Shown here piece by piece: positions 28,881 to 38,111 of a stretch of 64,000 bases of DNA. The notes below the pieces were generated by a model, which was given only the letters and a program-made list of their open reading frames with translations, searched no databases and had not been told where the DNA came from. Numbering within the stretch: position 1 is the first letter of the stretch; each line of letters starts with the position of its first letter. The translations under genes were made by a program, and so were the position numbers. The DNA lies in assembly GCF_002072155.1 (NCBI RefSeq), contig NZ_BDIY01000006.1, positions 1-64,000 on the forward strand. The letters are read 5' to 3'. Source of the stretch: Roseovarius sp. A-2 (lineage in GTDB: Bacteria > Pseudomonadota > Alphaproteobacteria > Rhodobacterales > Rhodobacteraceae).

Positions 28881-29086
28881 CGGTGCACTGAAAACGGACG
28901 GTCTCCCCTGGGCTGAAAATAACTGCGGATTTCTGACCGCGCAGGGCTCATGACCTGCCACCGCGCATTTTCTCCATTGTAATCCCCGCCACCAACGCTT
29001 TAGTGTGACAATGCGGCGACGGGCGAGGATTTCCACGCCCGGCCTCGAGAAATTCGCTGTTACAGCCCCCTGTCGGAACGACAAAT

Positions 29087-29190
29087 CCGTGAGGGCCGGA
29101 CAGACCGATTGGGCCCCGGACCGGGGCCGCATACACGCCTGATACCCCGACAAGGTGCCTCAGGCCTTGAATTGGCCCGTGAGGGCCGGA
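29087..29190 (+). promoter_or_regulatory. Repeat-bearing part of the rne leader
   Basis: The same 14-nt sequence CCGTGAGGGCCGGA occurs at 29087-29100 and 29177-29190, 90 bp apart. It lies inside the 585-bp region before rne, and long RNase E leaders are known to be self-targeted for autoregulation. The rest of 28769-29353 has no supported gene, only the palindromes at 28810-28880 and short hairpins such as GGCCCCGGACCGGGGCC near 29113. Confidence 0.55.
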
Positions 29191-29353
29191 GAAGAAGAAC
29201 CGCGATGAAGCGCGCGAGACTTGACAGCGTCATACAGGCAGGGAGCACATGCATCCCGCCCATACGCACGCCCGCCATCGCCCCTATCAGACATCAGCCG
29301 CAACGCGCCGCCCCCCCGGGGGTGTGCGCTGCGCCGCGATGCACATGGAAAAC

Positions 29354-32032
29354 ATGGCCAAGAAAATGCTCATTGATGCCACCCACGCGGAGGAAACCCG
29401 CGTCGTGGTGGTCGACGGAAACAAGGTCGAAGAATTCGATTTCGAATCCGAGAACAAGCGCCAGCTTGCTGGCAACATCTATCTCGCAAAGGTAACCCGG
29501 GTAGAGCCGTCGCTTCAGGCGGCGTTCATTGATTACGGCGGCAACCGGCACGGCTTTCTCGCCTTCTCGGAAATCCACCCTGATTACTATCAGATTCCGG
29601 TCGCCGACCGCGAGGCGCTGATGGCCGAGGAAGAGGCGCTCGCGCAGGCCCAGCAGGAGGAAGAGGAAAAGCCAAAGCGCACCTCTCGCTCCCGCTCACG
29701 CTCGAAATCCAAACCGGAAAAGACCTCGTCGGATGACGCCGTGACTACCGGCGATATCTCCGGCATGGAAACCATCGACCTCGCCGAGGACGAGGAGGAA
29801 GGCACGTCGCCGATGGAGCGCGTGGCCGAGACCCCGGTCGAGGAACCCGCCGACGACAGCGCCGCCGTGCAGGGTGCCGAAAACACCACGCCGGAGGGTG
29901 ACGAGCAAGAGACCGACACCCGCGATCACGCCAGCCACGATGACAGCATCGAATCCGTCGCCGATGAGGATGATAGCGAGGATCTGCGCCCGGTCCGCAA
30001 GCCGCGCGCGCGGCGCTACAAGATCCAAGAGGTGATCAAGGTCCGCCAGATCATGCTCGTGCAGGTCGTCAAGGAAGAGCGCGGCAACAAGGGCGCAGCG
30101 CTGACCACCTATCTCAGCCTTGCCGGGCGTTACTGCGTGCTGATGCCCAACACCGCGCGCGGCGGTGGCATCTCCCGCAAGATCACGCTTGCTGCCGACC
30201 GCAAGAAGCTAAAGGAAATCGCCACCGAGATCGACGTGCCCAAGGGCGCGGGGCTGATCATTCGCACGGCGGGGGCCAAGCGCACCAAGGCCGAGATCAA
30301 GCGCGATTACGAATATCTGCAACGCTTGTGGGAGCAGATCCGCGAGTTGACGCTGAAATCCATCGCGCCCGCCAAGATCTACGAGGAAGGCAACCTGATC
30401 AAGCGCTCGATTCGTGATCTCTATAATCGCGAGATCGACGAGGTTCTGGTCGAGGGTGAGATGGGCTACCGGATCGCCAAGGACTTCATGAAGATGATCA
30501 TGCCGTCCCACGCGAAGAACGTGAAACACTATGTCGATCAGCAGCCGCTGTTCGCGCGCCACCAGGTCGAAAGCTACCTCAGCGGTATGTTCAACCCCAC
30601 GGTGCAGCTCAAATCCGGCGGCTATATCGTGATCGGTGTGACCGAGGCGCTTGTCGCCATCGACGTCAACTCTGGCCGGGCCACGAAAGAAGGCTCGATC
30701 GAGGAAACCGCGCTCAAGACCAATCTCGAGGCGGCTGACGAGGTCGCGCGTCAATTGCGCCTGCGCGACCTTGCCGGGCTGATCGTGATCGACTTCATCG
30801 ACATGGACGAGCGACGCAACAACGCCTCAGTTGAAAAGCGGATGAAGGACCGGCTCAAAACCGACCGCGCCCGCATTCAGGTGGGGCGCATCTCGGGCTT
30901 TGGGCTGATGGAAATGTCGCGCCAGCGTCTACGCCCCGGCATGATCGAGGCAACCACGCAGCCATGCCCGACCTGCCACGGCACCGGACTCATTCGCTCG
31001 GATGACAACCTTGCGCTGTCGATCCTGCGTCAGGTCGAGGAAGAGGGGGTGCGCCGTCGCTCGCGCGAGGTGCTGCTGAAATGCCCGGTGGGCATCGCCA
31101 ACTACCTGATGAACCAGAAACGCGACCATGTGGCCCAGATCGAGGCGCGTTACGGCCTTTCTGTCCGGATCGAGGGGGAACCGACGCTTGTCAGCCCCGA
31201 TTTCACGATGGAGAAGTTCAAGACGGCGACGCGTACCGTGCCCGAGCCAGACGCCGCGCAATTCGTCTCTGCCGGGGCGGCGCTGATGGTCGAAATCGAC
31301 GAGACCGAGGAAGACGTGATCGCCGACGAGGTCGAAACCACCCCCGAGGCCAATGGCGACGAGGGCGACAAGCCCAAGAAAAAGCGCCGCCGCTCGCGCA
31401 GCCGCAGCCGTCGCAAGCCCAAGAACGGGAGCAACGGCCAGTCCGATAATGGCCAGACCGATAACGGCCAGTCGGACAGCACCCAGAGTGAGAACGCCGA
31501 GGCGCAGCCGCAAGACGATGCGCGCAGCGATCAGGCCGAGACCGCTCAGCCCGCCGTGGCAGAGGCAGTCAACGCACCGTCGCAGACCGAACACTCCGAA
31601 CTTGCGGCCGAGGCTCCCGAGCCAAAGCCCAAACCGAAAAGCTCCAGCCGCTCGCGCAAGAAGACCCCGGTCAAAATCGAAGGCGAGGCCGAGACCCCGG
31701 CAGAGGCAGAGGCCCAGAGCGGTGCGTCACTGGCCGAAAAACCCAAGCCTAAACCGCGCTCGCGCACCGTCTCGCGCAAGAAAGAGACCGAGGAGACCCC
31801 GGTCGTGGAAGAGGCCGCCGGTGCGGCAGGCCCCATCCCCGAGCCGGAACCGGCACAACCGGCACCCGCGCCAGTTGCTGAGGCAGAGGTCCAGTCGCAA
31901 CCGGAGCCGACCCCCGCGCCGGTTGCGGAAGAGCCCGCCAAGGCCCCTGAGCCCGAGCCGAAAACCGAAACCGTCACCGAAGACCCGGCGCCTGCCAAGC
32001 CCAAGCGGCGCGGCTGGTGGTCGCTCGGCTAA
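29354..32032 (+). CDS. rne: Ribonuclease E
   Basis: An 892-residue RNase E/G endoribonuclease, core of the RNA degradosome. The S1 domain begins near residue 40 and is interrupted by a long acidic/Ser-Arg insertion (about 90-220). The catalytic core contains EALVAIDVNSGR and IDFIDMD, and the zinc link has CPTCHGTG. Residues after about 640 are low-complexity Lys/Pro/Arg scaffold. ATG 29354 (MAKKMLIDATHAEE) was chosen from homology, since no strong ribosome binding site is present. ATGs at 29339 and 29345 are alternatives. It is convergent with the tusA-like gene. Confidence 0.93.
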   Translation: MAKKMLIDATHAEETRVVVVDGNKVEEFDFESENKRQLAGNIYLAKVTRVEPSLQAAFIDYGGNRHGFLAFSEIHPDYYQIPVADREALMAEEEALAQAQQEEEEKPKRTSRSRSRSKSKPEKTSSDDAVTTGDISGMETIDLAEDEEEGTSPMERVAETPVEEPADDSAAVQGAENTTPEGDEQETDTRDHASHDDSIESVADEDDSEDLRPVRKPRARRYKIQEVIKVRQIMLVQVVKEERGNKGAALTTYLSLAGRYCVLMPNTARGGGISRKITLAADRKKLKEIATEIDVPKGAGLIIRTAGAKRTKAEIKRDYEYLQRLWEQIRELTLKSIAPAKIYEEGNLIKRSIRDLYNREIDEVLVEGEMGYRIAKDFMKMIMPSHAKNVKHYVDQQPLFARHQVESYLSGMFNPTVQLKSGGYIVIGVTEALVAIDVNSGRATKEGSIEETALKTNLEAADEVARQLRLRDLAGLIVIDFIDMDERRNNASVEKRMKDRLKTDRARIQVGRISGFGLMEMSRQRLRPGMIEATTQPCPTCHGTGLIRSDDNLALSILRQVEEEGVRRRSREVLLKCPVGIANYLMNQKRDHVAQIEARYGLSVRIEGEPTLVSPDFTMEKFKTATRTVPEPDAAQFVSAGAALMVEIDETEEDVIADEVETTPEANGDEGDKPKKKRRRSRSRSRRKPKNGSNGQSDNGQTDNGQSDSTQSENAEAQPQDDARSDQAETAQPAVAEAVNAPSQTEHSELAAEAPEPKPKPKSSSRSRKKTPVKIEGEAETPAEAEAQSGASLAEKPKPKPRSRTVSRKKETEETPVVEEAAGAAGPIPEPEPAQPAPAPVAEAEVQSQPEPTPAPVAEEPAKAPEPEPKTETVTEDPAPAKPKRRGWWSLG

Positions 32033-32050
32033 TCAGCGGGACATTCCTAG

Positions 32051-32084
32051 AAAAGCCGCGCCCCGTTTCACGGGCGCGGCTTTT
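32051..32084. terminator. Bidirectional terminator between rne and tusA-like gene
   Basis: AAAAGCCGCGCCC (32051-32063) pairs with GGGCGCGGCTTTT (32072-32084) around CGTTTCAC. With runs of A and T on both sides it can end both converging transcripts. Confidence 0.9.
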
Positions 32085-32097
32085 GCATGTCGCGGCC

Positions 32098-32328
32098 TTA
32101 GACCGCCTTGCGGATGAGATAGGTCTGCACCCCGGCCTCGTCGCTGGACGAGATCAGTTCATGGCCGGATTCGGCACAGAAATGCGGTACGTCGATCACT
32201 GCCGCCGGATCATCGGCATGCAAGGCGATCACCTCACCAAGGGCCAATGATTTCAAGCGCTTGCGCAGCTTGAGAACGGGCAGTGGGCACAAGAGGCCAC
32301 AGGCGTCGAGCGTGTCATTCGGGGTCAT
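32098..32328 (-). CDS. TusA/SirA-like sulfur-carrier protein
   Basis: A 76-residue protein of the TusA fold with the motif CGLLCPLPVLKLRK (Cys10 and Cys14) in the position of the TusA active-site CPxP. Such proteins pass sulfane sulfur in tRNA 2-thiolation or other sulfur pathways. No linked tus genes are visible. The extra cysteine at 10 is common in this branch, so the exact role is not decided. Confidence 0.8.
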   Translation of the reverse strand: MTPNDTLDACGLLCPLPVLKLRKRLKSLALGEVIALHADDPAAVIDVPHFCAESGHELISSSDEAGVQTYLIRKAV

Positions 32329-32410
32329 GCCCGATCAGATAGCGGGCTTGTTACAGCCTGTCCACAAGGATGTGACCCTTTGCTGCGTGACGCGGCGGGG
32401 TGGACGGGTT

Positions 32411-33175
32411 ATGTGTGATCCCATGTTCGGAATCGAAATCATAGACGCCGCTTTGCTGCCGGCCATGCTCGTGGCCTTAGTTGCTGGAACCATATCATTT
32501 TTGAGCCCCTGTGTGTTGCCCATCGTGCCACCATACCTCGCCTATATCAGCGGTGTCAGCCTCAATGACCTGACCGAGAGCGGCATCCACCGCGCCCGCG
32601 CCGTGGTGCCCGCGCTGTTCTTCGTGCTGGGGCTGTCGACGGTGTTTTTGTTTCTGGGCTTCACCGCGTCAGCCATCGGCACGGTGTTTCTGCAATATCA
32701 AGGCTATTTCAACACGGTAGCGGGCATACTTGTGATGGTCTTCGGGGCGCATTTCGTCGGTGTTTACCGCTTCAAGTTCCTCGACCGCGAGGCGCGGCTT
32801 GATGCGGGCGACCGGGGTGGGTCGTCCTTTGGGGCCTACATCCTTGGCCTCGCCTTTGCGTTTGGCTGGACGCCTTGCATCGGCCCGCAACTGGGCGCGA
32901 TCCTGTCGCTTGCCGCCTCCGAGGCGAATGTTGCGCGGGGCACCTCATTGCTGGCGGTCTATGCCATCGGGCTGGGTGTTCCCTTCATTCTGGTGGCGGC
33001 ATTCCTGCCGCGTCTTCAAGGCCTTATGGGGTGGATGAAGCGCCACATGGAGCAGATCGAGCGGGTCATGGGCCTGCTGTTGTGGACGATCGGTCTGCTG
33101 ATGCTGACCGGCGGTTTCTCGGCGTTTTCGTTCTGGCTTCTGGAGGTGTTTCCGGCCCTAGCCGTGCTTGGATAA
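32411..33175 (+). CDS. ccdA: Cytochrome c biogenesis protein CcdA
   Basis: A 254-residue polytopic membrane protein of the DsbD/CcdA family that carries reducing power across the membrane to the heme-ligation thioredoxin and other periplasmic thiols. The two redox cysteines are in FLSPCVLPIVPPYLAY and GWTPCIGPQLGA. ATG 32411 has GGGTGG seven bases upstream; an ATG at 32423 (MFGIEIID) matches homologues and is the other likely start. No cytochrome c genes are adjacent. Confidence 0.87.
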   Translation: MCDPMFGIEIIDAALLPAMLVALVAGTISFLSPCVLPIVPPYLAYISGVSLNDLTESGIHRARAVVPALFFVLGLSTVFLFLGFTASAIGTVFLQYQGYFNTVAGILVMVFGAHFVGVYRFKFLDREARLDAGDRGGSSFGAYILGLAFAFGWTPCIGPQLGAILSLAASEANVARGTSLLAVYAIGLGVPFILVAAFLPRLQGLMGWMKRHMEQIERVMGLLLWTIGLLMLTGGFSAFSFWLLEVFPALAVLG

Positions 33176-33229
33176 CGCCTTACGCTCGCCCGAATTTCGC
33201 GCTAGGCTCTGGCCGTCAAGAGGTTGGTC

Positions 33230-34444
33230 ATGAGCAGCAACGCCCCCGTTCACGCCCCTGTGCGCCGCAGGCGCGTGTTTTATATCCCCGGCTATGATCC
33301 GATTCCGCCGCGCCGCTACCGCGAGCTTTATCGCAAGGAAAGCGCTGTGCAGGCGGATATTTCTGATTATGAAATCAATATCTTGCCGAGCGAAGCTAAA
33401 GCGAGATTCGGTTGGGGCGTGCAGGGCCGGATAGGTAGGGCCGAGGTGGATGCCCAAATCGAGGTGCTGGTCTGGTCCGATATCGTCAAGCACAGCATGG
33501 ATCAGGGCATTCTGGCAACCTATGCACAACTGATCCGCACCGCCGCCACCTATATCGGTACCGGTGCGCTGTTTCGGTTGATGCGTCTGCGCAAGGGCCC
33601 CGTGATTGCAGCGCTTTACCCGGTGGGCTTTCTACTGGCGCAACTGGGTTTGGCGCTGCTGGCGGCGTGGATACTGGGGCAAGGTCTTTCCCTGCTACAT
33701 CCGCTGGCGGGTTGGGGAGGTTTGGTCGTGGTGCCGCTCATCCTGGAATGGTTTCGACGCATGGATGGCCGGTTCTTCGCCTATTACCTCATGCATGACT
33801 ACGCCTACTCGGCGCGGCATCTGGGGGCCAATCCGCCGGAATTGGAGGCGCGGATGGCCGAGTTCACATCCGAAATTGCAATTTCTTTACAAGAAGATAG
33901 CGATGAGGTCCTGATCGTCGGGCATTCCTCGGGCGCGCATCTGGGCGTGTCAATCCTTGCCGATCTGATCCGCGCCGGGGACGTGCCCAAACATGGCCCC
34001 GCGCTCTCGTTTCTCAGTCTCGGGCAGGTGGTGCCGATGGTGTCTTTCCTGCCGCGCGCGCACCGGTTGCGCGCCGATCTGGCCTATCTGAGCACGCGCG
34101 AGGAGCTTTTCTGGCTTGACGTGACCGCGCCGGGCGATGGCTGCGCATTTGCGCTGTGTGATCCGGTGAGCGTAAGCGGTGTGGCCCCTGAGGGTAAACG
34201 CTGGCCGCTGGTGATCTCGGCGGCATTTACGCAAAGCTTAAGTGCCGAGCGGTGGCGCGCCCTGCGCTGGCGGTTTTTCCGGCTGCATTTTCAGTATCTT
34301 TGCGCCTTCGACCGGCCCAAGGATTACGACTATTTCCAGATCACTGCCGGGCCGCAAACCTTGGCACAACGCTTTACCGGGCGCCCCCCCTCCAAGAGCC
34401 GGATCGAGCGGGCGACCTCGGGTTATACGAGCCTTGCGCCATGA
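33230..34444 (+). CDS. Predicted alpha/beta-hydrolase-like protein with membrane helices
   Basis: A 404-residue protein with FYIPGYDP near the start, two membrane helices near 120-165, and a GHSSGAHLGVSIL segment that fits the GxSxG nucleophile elbow of alpha/beta hydrolases. Its downstream neighbour, a cytochrome P450, overlaps by 4 bp (ATGA), so the two are co-translated. The substrate is unknown. Start ATG 33230 follows a GAGG. Confidence 0.65.
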   Translation: MSSNAPVHAPVRRRRVFYIPGYDPIPPRRYRELYRKESAVQADISDYEINILPSEAKARFGWGVQGRIGRAEVDAQIEVLVWSDIVKHSMDQGILATYAQLIRTAATYIGTGALFRLMRLRKGPVIAALYPVGFLLAQLGLALLAAWILGQGLSLLHPLAGWGGLVVVPLILEWFRRMDGRFFAYYLMHDYAYSARHLGANPPELEARMAEFTSEIAISLQEDSDEVLIVGHSSGAHLGVSILADLIRAGDVPKHGPALSFLSLGQVVPMVSFLPRAHRLRADLAYLSTREELFWLDVTAPGDGCAFALCDPVSVSGVAPEGKRWPLVISAAFTQSLSAERWRALRWRFFRLHFQYLCAFDRPKDYDYFQITAGPQTLAQRFTGRPPSKSRIERATSGYTSLAP

Positions 34445-35802
34445 CGCCGCCCAAGCCGCCTGCGCGGCCGGATCGTGTCTCTTTGTGGCGCTACATGCGG
34501 CTGTTTCGGGCCGATATCCTGTCGGCACAGCCTGCGCGGCTCTACCGCGCGTGGATGGCCGAGTTTCGCACGCCGTTCTTTCGCTCTTATCTGTGCAATC
34601 AGCCCGAACTGGTCGATCTGGTGTTGCGCGCGCGGCCAGGTGATTTCCCGAAATCCGCGCGCGTGTCCGAAGGATTACGGCCGCTTCTGGGGCAATCGGT
34701 GTTCGTCACCAACGGCGAGACGTGGAAGCGGCAGCGACGGATCATCGACCCCGCCTTCGAGGGCGGTCGGCTGCGCGATACCTTTGCGGCGATGGTCAGG
34801 GCCGGGCAGGGTGCTGTGGCACGGCTTGGGCCCCTGGCCGATGGCACACCGCGTGATATCGAGCCGCAGACGAGCCATGCCGCCGCCGATGTGATCTTTC
34901 GCACGCTGTTCTCGATCCCGATCGAGAACGCGACCGCGAGCGCGGTGTTCGAGCAGTTCAAGGCGCATCAGCGCACGCAGCCGGTGCTGAACCTCGCGGC
35001 CTTTGTCCCGCTGCCGCGCTGGTTTCCGCGCTTTCACCGCAGGGAAACGCGAGAGACCGCCCGCACCATCCGCGCGCTGATCACGCAGTTGACGGCGCAG
35101 CGCATGGGGGAGATCGAAGCCGGGACCGCGCCCGACGATCTGGCCACCAAGATCATGACCACCGCCGACCCGCAGACCGGCGCGCGGTTCGACACGCGGG
35201 AAATGGTCGATCAGGTGGCGATCTTCTTTCTTGCGGGCCATGAGACGAGTGCGTCTGCGCTGGCCTGGGCGTTGTATCTGCTGGCGCTCTACCCCGAGTG
35301 GCAGGACAGGCTTGCCGAGGAGGCCGAGGCGGTGTTCGGCAGCCGTGTGCCCGAGTTCGCCGACATGTCGCGCCTGCGCGTGGCGCGGGATGTATTTCGC
35401 GAGACGCTCCGCCTTTATCCGCCCGTGCCGATGATGGTGCGCGAGAGCACATGCCCCGAGCGCTTTCGCAATCGTGACGTCAAACCCGGTGCACAGGTGG
35501 TGATCAGCCCGTGGCACCTGCACCGGCATGAACGGCTGTGGGACGACCCCGACGGCTTTGATCCTGCGCGCTATGGCACCGAGAATGGCAAGACCTGCCT
35601 GCGCAACGCCTATATCCCGTTCTCCGCCGGGCAGCGGGTCTGCACCGGGGCGGGGTTCGCGATGATCGAGGGGCCGCTCTTGCTCGCGATGCTGCTCCGG
35701 GCCTACCGCTTTGGTGCGGTGCCGGAGCGCCCCGCGATGCCGGTGGCGCATCTGACAGTGCGCGGGCGCGATGGGATCTGGCTGTCGATTTCGCCGCGCT
35801 GA
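34441..35802 (+). CDS. Cytochrome P450
   Basis: A 453-residue heme-thiolate monooxygenase. The I-helix carries AGHETSA with the O2-activating Glu-Thr, the K-helix ExxR is in FRETLRLYPP, and the heme loop is FSAGQRVCTGAGFA with the ligand cysteine. Substrate cannot be told. No ferredoxin or reductase gene is nearby, so its redox partners are unknown. It is translated with the upstream hydrolase through an ATGA overlap. Confidence 0.9.
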   Translation: MTPPKPPARPDRVSLWRYMRLFRADILSAQPARLYRAWMAEFRTPFFRSYLCNQPELVDLVLRARPGDFPKSARVSEGLRPLLGQSVFVTNGETWKRQRRIIDPAFEGGRLRDTFAAMVRAGQGAVARLGPLADGTPRDIEPQTSHAAADVIFRTLFSIPIENATASAVFEQFKAHQRTQPVLNLAAFVPLPRWFPRFHRRETRETARTIRALITQLTAQRMGEIEAGTAPDDLATKIMTTADPQTGARFDTREMVDQVAIFFLAGHETSASALAWALYLLALYPEWQDRLAEEAEAVFGSRVPEFADMSRLRVARDVFRETLRLYPPVPMMVRESTCPERFRNRDVKPGAQVVISPWHLHRHERLWDDPDGFDPARYGTENGKTCLRNAYIPFSAGQRVCTGAGFAMIEGPLLLAMLLRAYRFGAVPERPAMPVAHLTVRGRDGIWLSISPR

Positions 35803-35807
35803 CCCCT

Positions 35808-35835
35808 TTGCAAGCCCGGCCAAAGCCCCTATGTA
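35808..35835 (+). promoter_or_regulatory. Possible ssrA promoter
   Basis: TTGCAA (35808-35813), a 16-bp spacer and TATGTA (35830-35835) give a loose sigma-70 pattern, placed 7 bp before the expected 5' end of the acceptor RNA. The -10 match is weak. Confidence 0.35.
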
Positions 35836-35842
35836 TGGGGTG

Positions 35843-36167
35843 TTCCCGGCAACGGGGACTATGGACATAAACGCGCTCGTAATAAGCGGATCGGACCCGG
35901 GGGCGGTACCCGGCGGCTCCACCAAACATCCTTCATTTGGGGATCATGGGGCCGAAACAGGATCGACGAACGTCTAAAGGGGTTATGCTTTGTCCCGGTG
36001 AGGTACCACCGTTATCGGTCCGAAACGTACAGTTGCAAATGACAACCGTGCTCCGGTCGCCGTTGCTGCGTAAGCAGTAACAAGACCGAAACTTAAGTCC
36101 TTGCCTCTAGCCAGGTAAGGCGGGGTTCGCAGGCACCTGGCAACAGAAGCCTGCACTTCCCTTTTTT
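35843..36167 (+). ncRNA. ssrA: Permuted two-piece tmRNA (ssrA)
   Basis: This is the alphaproteobacterial permuted form. The acceptor piece comes first and ends in CTCCACCA (to 35924). After a removable loop (about 35925-35947) the coding piece begins GGGGCCG (35948-35954), which pairs with the acceptor end CGGCTCC, and continues AAACAGGATCGAC. The tag frame at 36035-36073 reads ANDNRAPVAVAA followed by TAA, close to the Rhodobacter tag. The tmRNA rescues stalled ribosomes and marks proteins for ClpXP. The 5' end at 35843 is estimated. Confidence 0.92.
36129..36167 (+). terminator. ssrA terminator
   Basis: GCAGGC (36129-36134) pairs with GCCTGC (36149-36154), followed by T6 at 36162-36167. 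It gives the 3' end of the tmRNA precursor. Confidence 0.7.
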
Positions 36168-36236
36168 GAAAGACACTGTGCCGCGCGTCATGGAACTATG
36201 ACTTGCGCAAGTCGTGCGCGCGGGAGACAAACCCGC

Positions 36237-37481
36237 ATGACCGGGCCACCCCTCTCCGACATCATCCGCAGCTTTCTGCGCATTGGCCTTTTGTCCTTTG
36301 GCGGGCCGGCAGCGCAGATCTCGATGATGCATGCGGAACTGGTCGAGCGGCGTGGCTGGCTGGAAGAGCGGCAATTTCTGGGCGCGCTGTCGCTCTGCAT
36401 GCTGTTGCCGGGGCCGGAGGCGATGCAGTTGGCCACTTATGCGGGTTGGCGGCTCCGGGGGGTGCCGGGGGGGCTGATTGCGGGGCTGTTGTTCGTGGTG
36501 CCGGGTGCACTGGTGATCCTGGCGCTTGGCCTTGGCTATGCGCTTTATGGCGGGGTGCCTCTGGTGCAGGCGTTGTTTGTCGGGGTTAAGGCGGCCGTGG
36601 TGGCGATCGTTTTGCAGGCGCTGTTGAACCTCGCGCGCAAGGCGCTGACCGACCGGGCAAGCTGGGTGCTGGCCGGGCTCGCCTTTGTGGCGATGTTCGT
36701 GCTGTCGGTGCCCTTTCCCGTCATCATCGCGCTGGCGGCGCTCTGGGGCTATCTGAGCGCGCGCGGTGAGGCCGAGACCGCGCTGCCCGCCGTCGTGCCC
36801 CTGCGCGGCACGCTGGTCACCGTCGCCATCTGGGGTGCGCTCTGGGCTGCGCCGGTGCTGGTGGCGTGGGCGGCTGGGGCCGATTTTCTTACCGATCTTG
36901 CACTGTTCTTCGGCAAGCTGGCTGTGGTGACCTTTGGCGGGGCCTATGCGGTGCTGGCCTATATGACCGAGACGGTGGTGGTGACCAAGGGCTGGCTGAG
37001 CACGGCGCAGATGATCGACGCGCTCGGGCTGGCCGAGACGACACCGGGGCCGCTGATTCTGGTGACCGAGTTTGTAAGCCTTCTGGCGGGCTATGCGCAG
37101 GGCGGGGTGGGGATGGCCGTCCTTGCCGCCGTGTTGACCCTGTGGGTCACCTTTACCCCTTGCTTTTTATGGATATTCACCGGTGCGCCATATATCGCGC
37201 ACATCCTGGCGCGGCCCCGGCTCAAGGGGGCGTTGGCCGGTATTTCGGCGGCCGTGGTGGGGGTGATCCTCAATCTTTCGGTCTGGTTCGCGTTGCATGT
37301 GCTCTTTGGCCGGGTGCGCGATTCGGGATTCGGCCCGGTGCCGGACTGGCAGACATTCAGCCCGCTCAGCCTTGTTTTTGTGCTGTTGGCCGCGGCCCTG
37401 TTGCTGTGGGTGCGGCTGTCGATGGTCTGGGTTCTTGTGTGGCTTGCGGCGCTCGCGGGGGCGTGGCATCTATTGATCTAA
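36237..37481 (+). CDS. chrA: Chromate transporter ChrA
   Basis: A 414-residue membrane protein with two tandem CHR domains, as in long-chain ChrA chromate efflux pumps. The first domain holds FGGPAAQISMMHAE and LLPGPEAMQL, the second FGGAYAVLAYMTE and ETTPGPLILVTEF, which are the FGGP and PGP signatures of the family. ATG 36237 follows CGGGAGA; a 13-codon longer start exists at 36198. No chrB regulator is seen next to it. Confidence 0.87.
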   Translation: MTGPPLSDIIRSFLRIGLLSFGGPAAQISMMHAELVERRGWLEERQFLGALSLCMLLPGPEAMQLATYAGWRLRGVPGGLIAGLLFVVPGALVILALGLGYALYGGVPLVQALFVGVKAAVVAIVLQALLNLARKALTDRASWVLAGLAFVAMFVLSVPFPVIIALAALWGYLSARGEAETALPAVVPLRGTLVTVAIWGALWAAPVLVAWAAGADFLTDLALFFGKLAVVTFGGAYAVLAYMTETVVVTKGWLSTAQMIDALGLAETTPGPLILVTEFVSLLAGYAQGGVGMAVLAAVLTLWVTFTPCFLWIFTGAPYIAHILARPRLKGALAGISAAVVGVILNLSVWFALHVLFGRVRDSGFGPVPDWQTFSPLSLVFVLLAAALLLWVRLSMVWVLVWLAALAGAWHLLI

Positions 37482-37554
37482 CGTGCGTATTGCGGGTCTT
37501 TTGTTTTGTCCCGAATCCCCTATGCTGAATGCCGGAACTCACCCGAGGTAAAGA

Positions 37555-38010
37555 ATGTCGCGCTCGATCGATTACGGAAACCTGATGCATCGCGCCATGC
37601 GTGGCCTCATTCAGGAGGTTCTGACCGACGTGCAGATGAACGGGCTGCCCGGCGCGCATCACTTTTTCATCACCTTTGACACCACCCACCCCAAGGCGGA
37701 ACTCGCCGATTGGTTGCGCGACCGCTACCCGTCCGAGATGACCGTGGTCATGCAGCATTGGTATGACGGGCTCGAGGTGACGGATGACGGGTTTAGTGTC
37801 ACGCTGAATTTCGGCGATGCGCCGGAGCGGCTTTATGTGCCCTATGATGCGATCCAGACCTTTGTCGACCCGTCGGTGGAATTCGGCCTGCGCTTCGAGA
37901 CGCAGGAGGTCGGGGGCGAGGGCGACGAGGAGGATACCGACGATCTGGAGGCCGAGGATGACACGCCCACCGAGGCGGATGTGGTCAGCCTCGACAGCTT
38001 TCGCAAATAG
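37555..38010 (+). CDS. sspB: ClpXP adaptor SspB
   Basis: A 151-residue SspB-alpha type protein that binds the tmRNA tag and delivers substrates to ClpXP. The substrate-binding fold is at about 1-105 ([29 protein letters not shown]), then an acidic linker ([15 protein letters not shown]), then the ClpX-binding tail [11 protein letters not shown]. Its position 1.4 kb after ssrA fits the pathway that joins them, since tag and adaptor act together. Confidence 0.85.
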   Translation: MSRSIDYGNLMHRAMRGLIQEVLTDVQMNGLPGAHHFFITFDTTHPKAELADWLRDRYPSEMTVVMQHWYDGLEVTDDGFSVTLNFGDAPERLYVPYDAIQTFVDPSVEFGLRFETQEVGGEGDEEDTDDLEAEDDTPTEADVVSLDSFRK

Positions 38011-38111
38011 GGCTGGGTGCGCGTCGCAAGCATCGGTATTCCATTGTATACAGTATTGATCTTTTGCCCGGCTTCGCTATGAACGGGGCAAACCGTCAAG
38101 GAGATTCCGCA

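Noticed and set aside
28806-29153. A minus-strand gene between dctD and rne
   Set aside because: The 115-codon frame is only a composition effect: no ribosome binding site, no recognisable domain and hairpins run through it.
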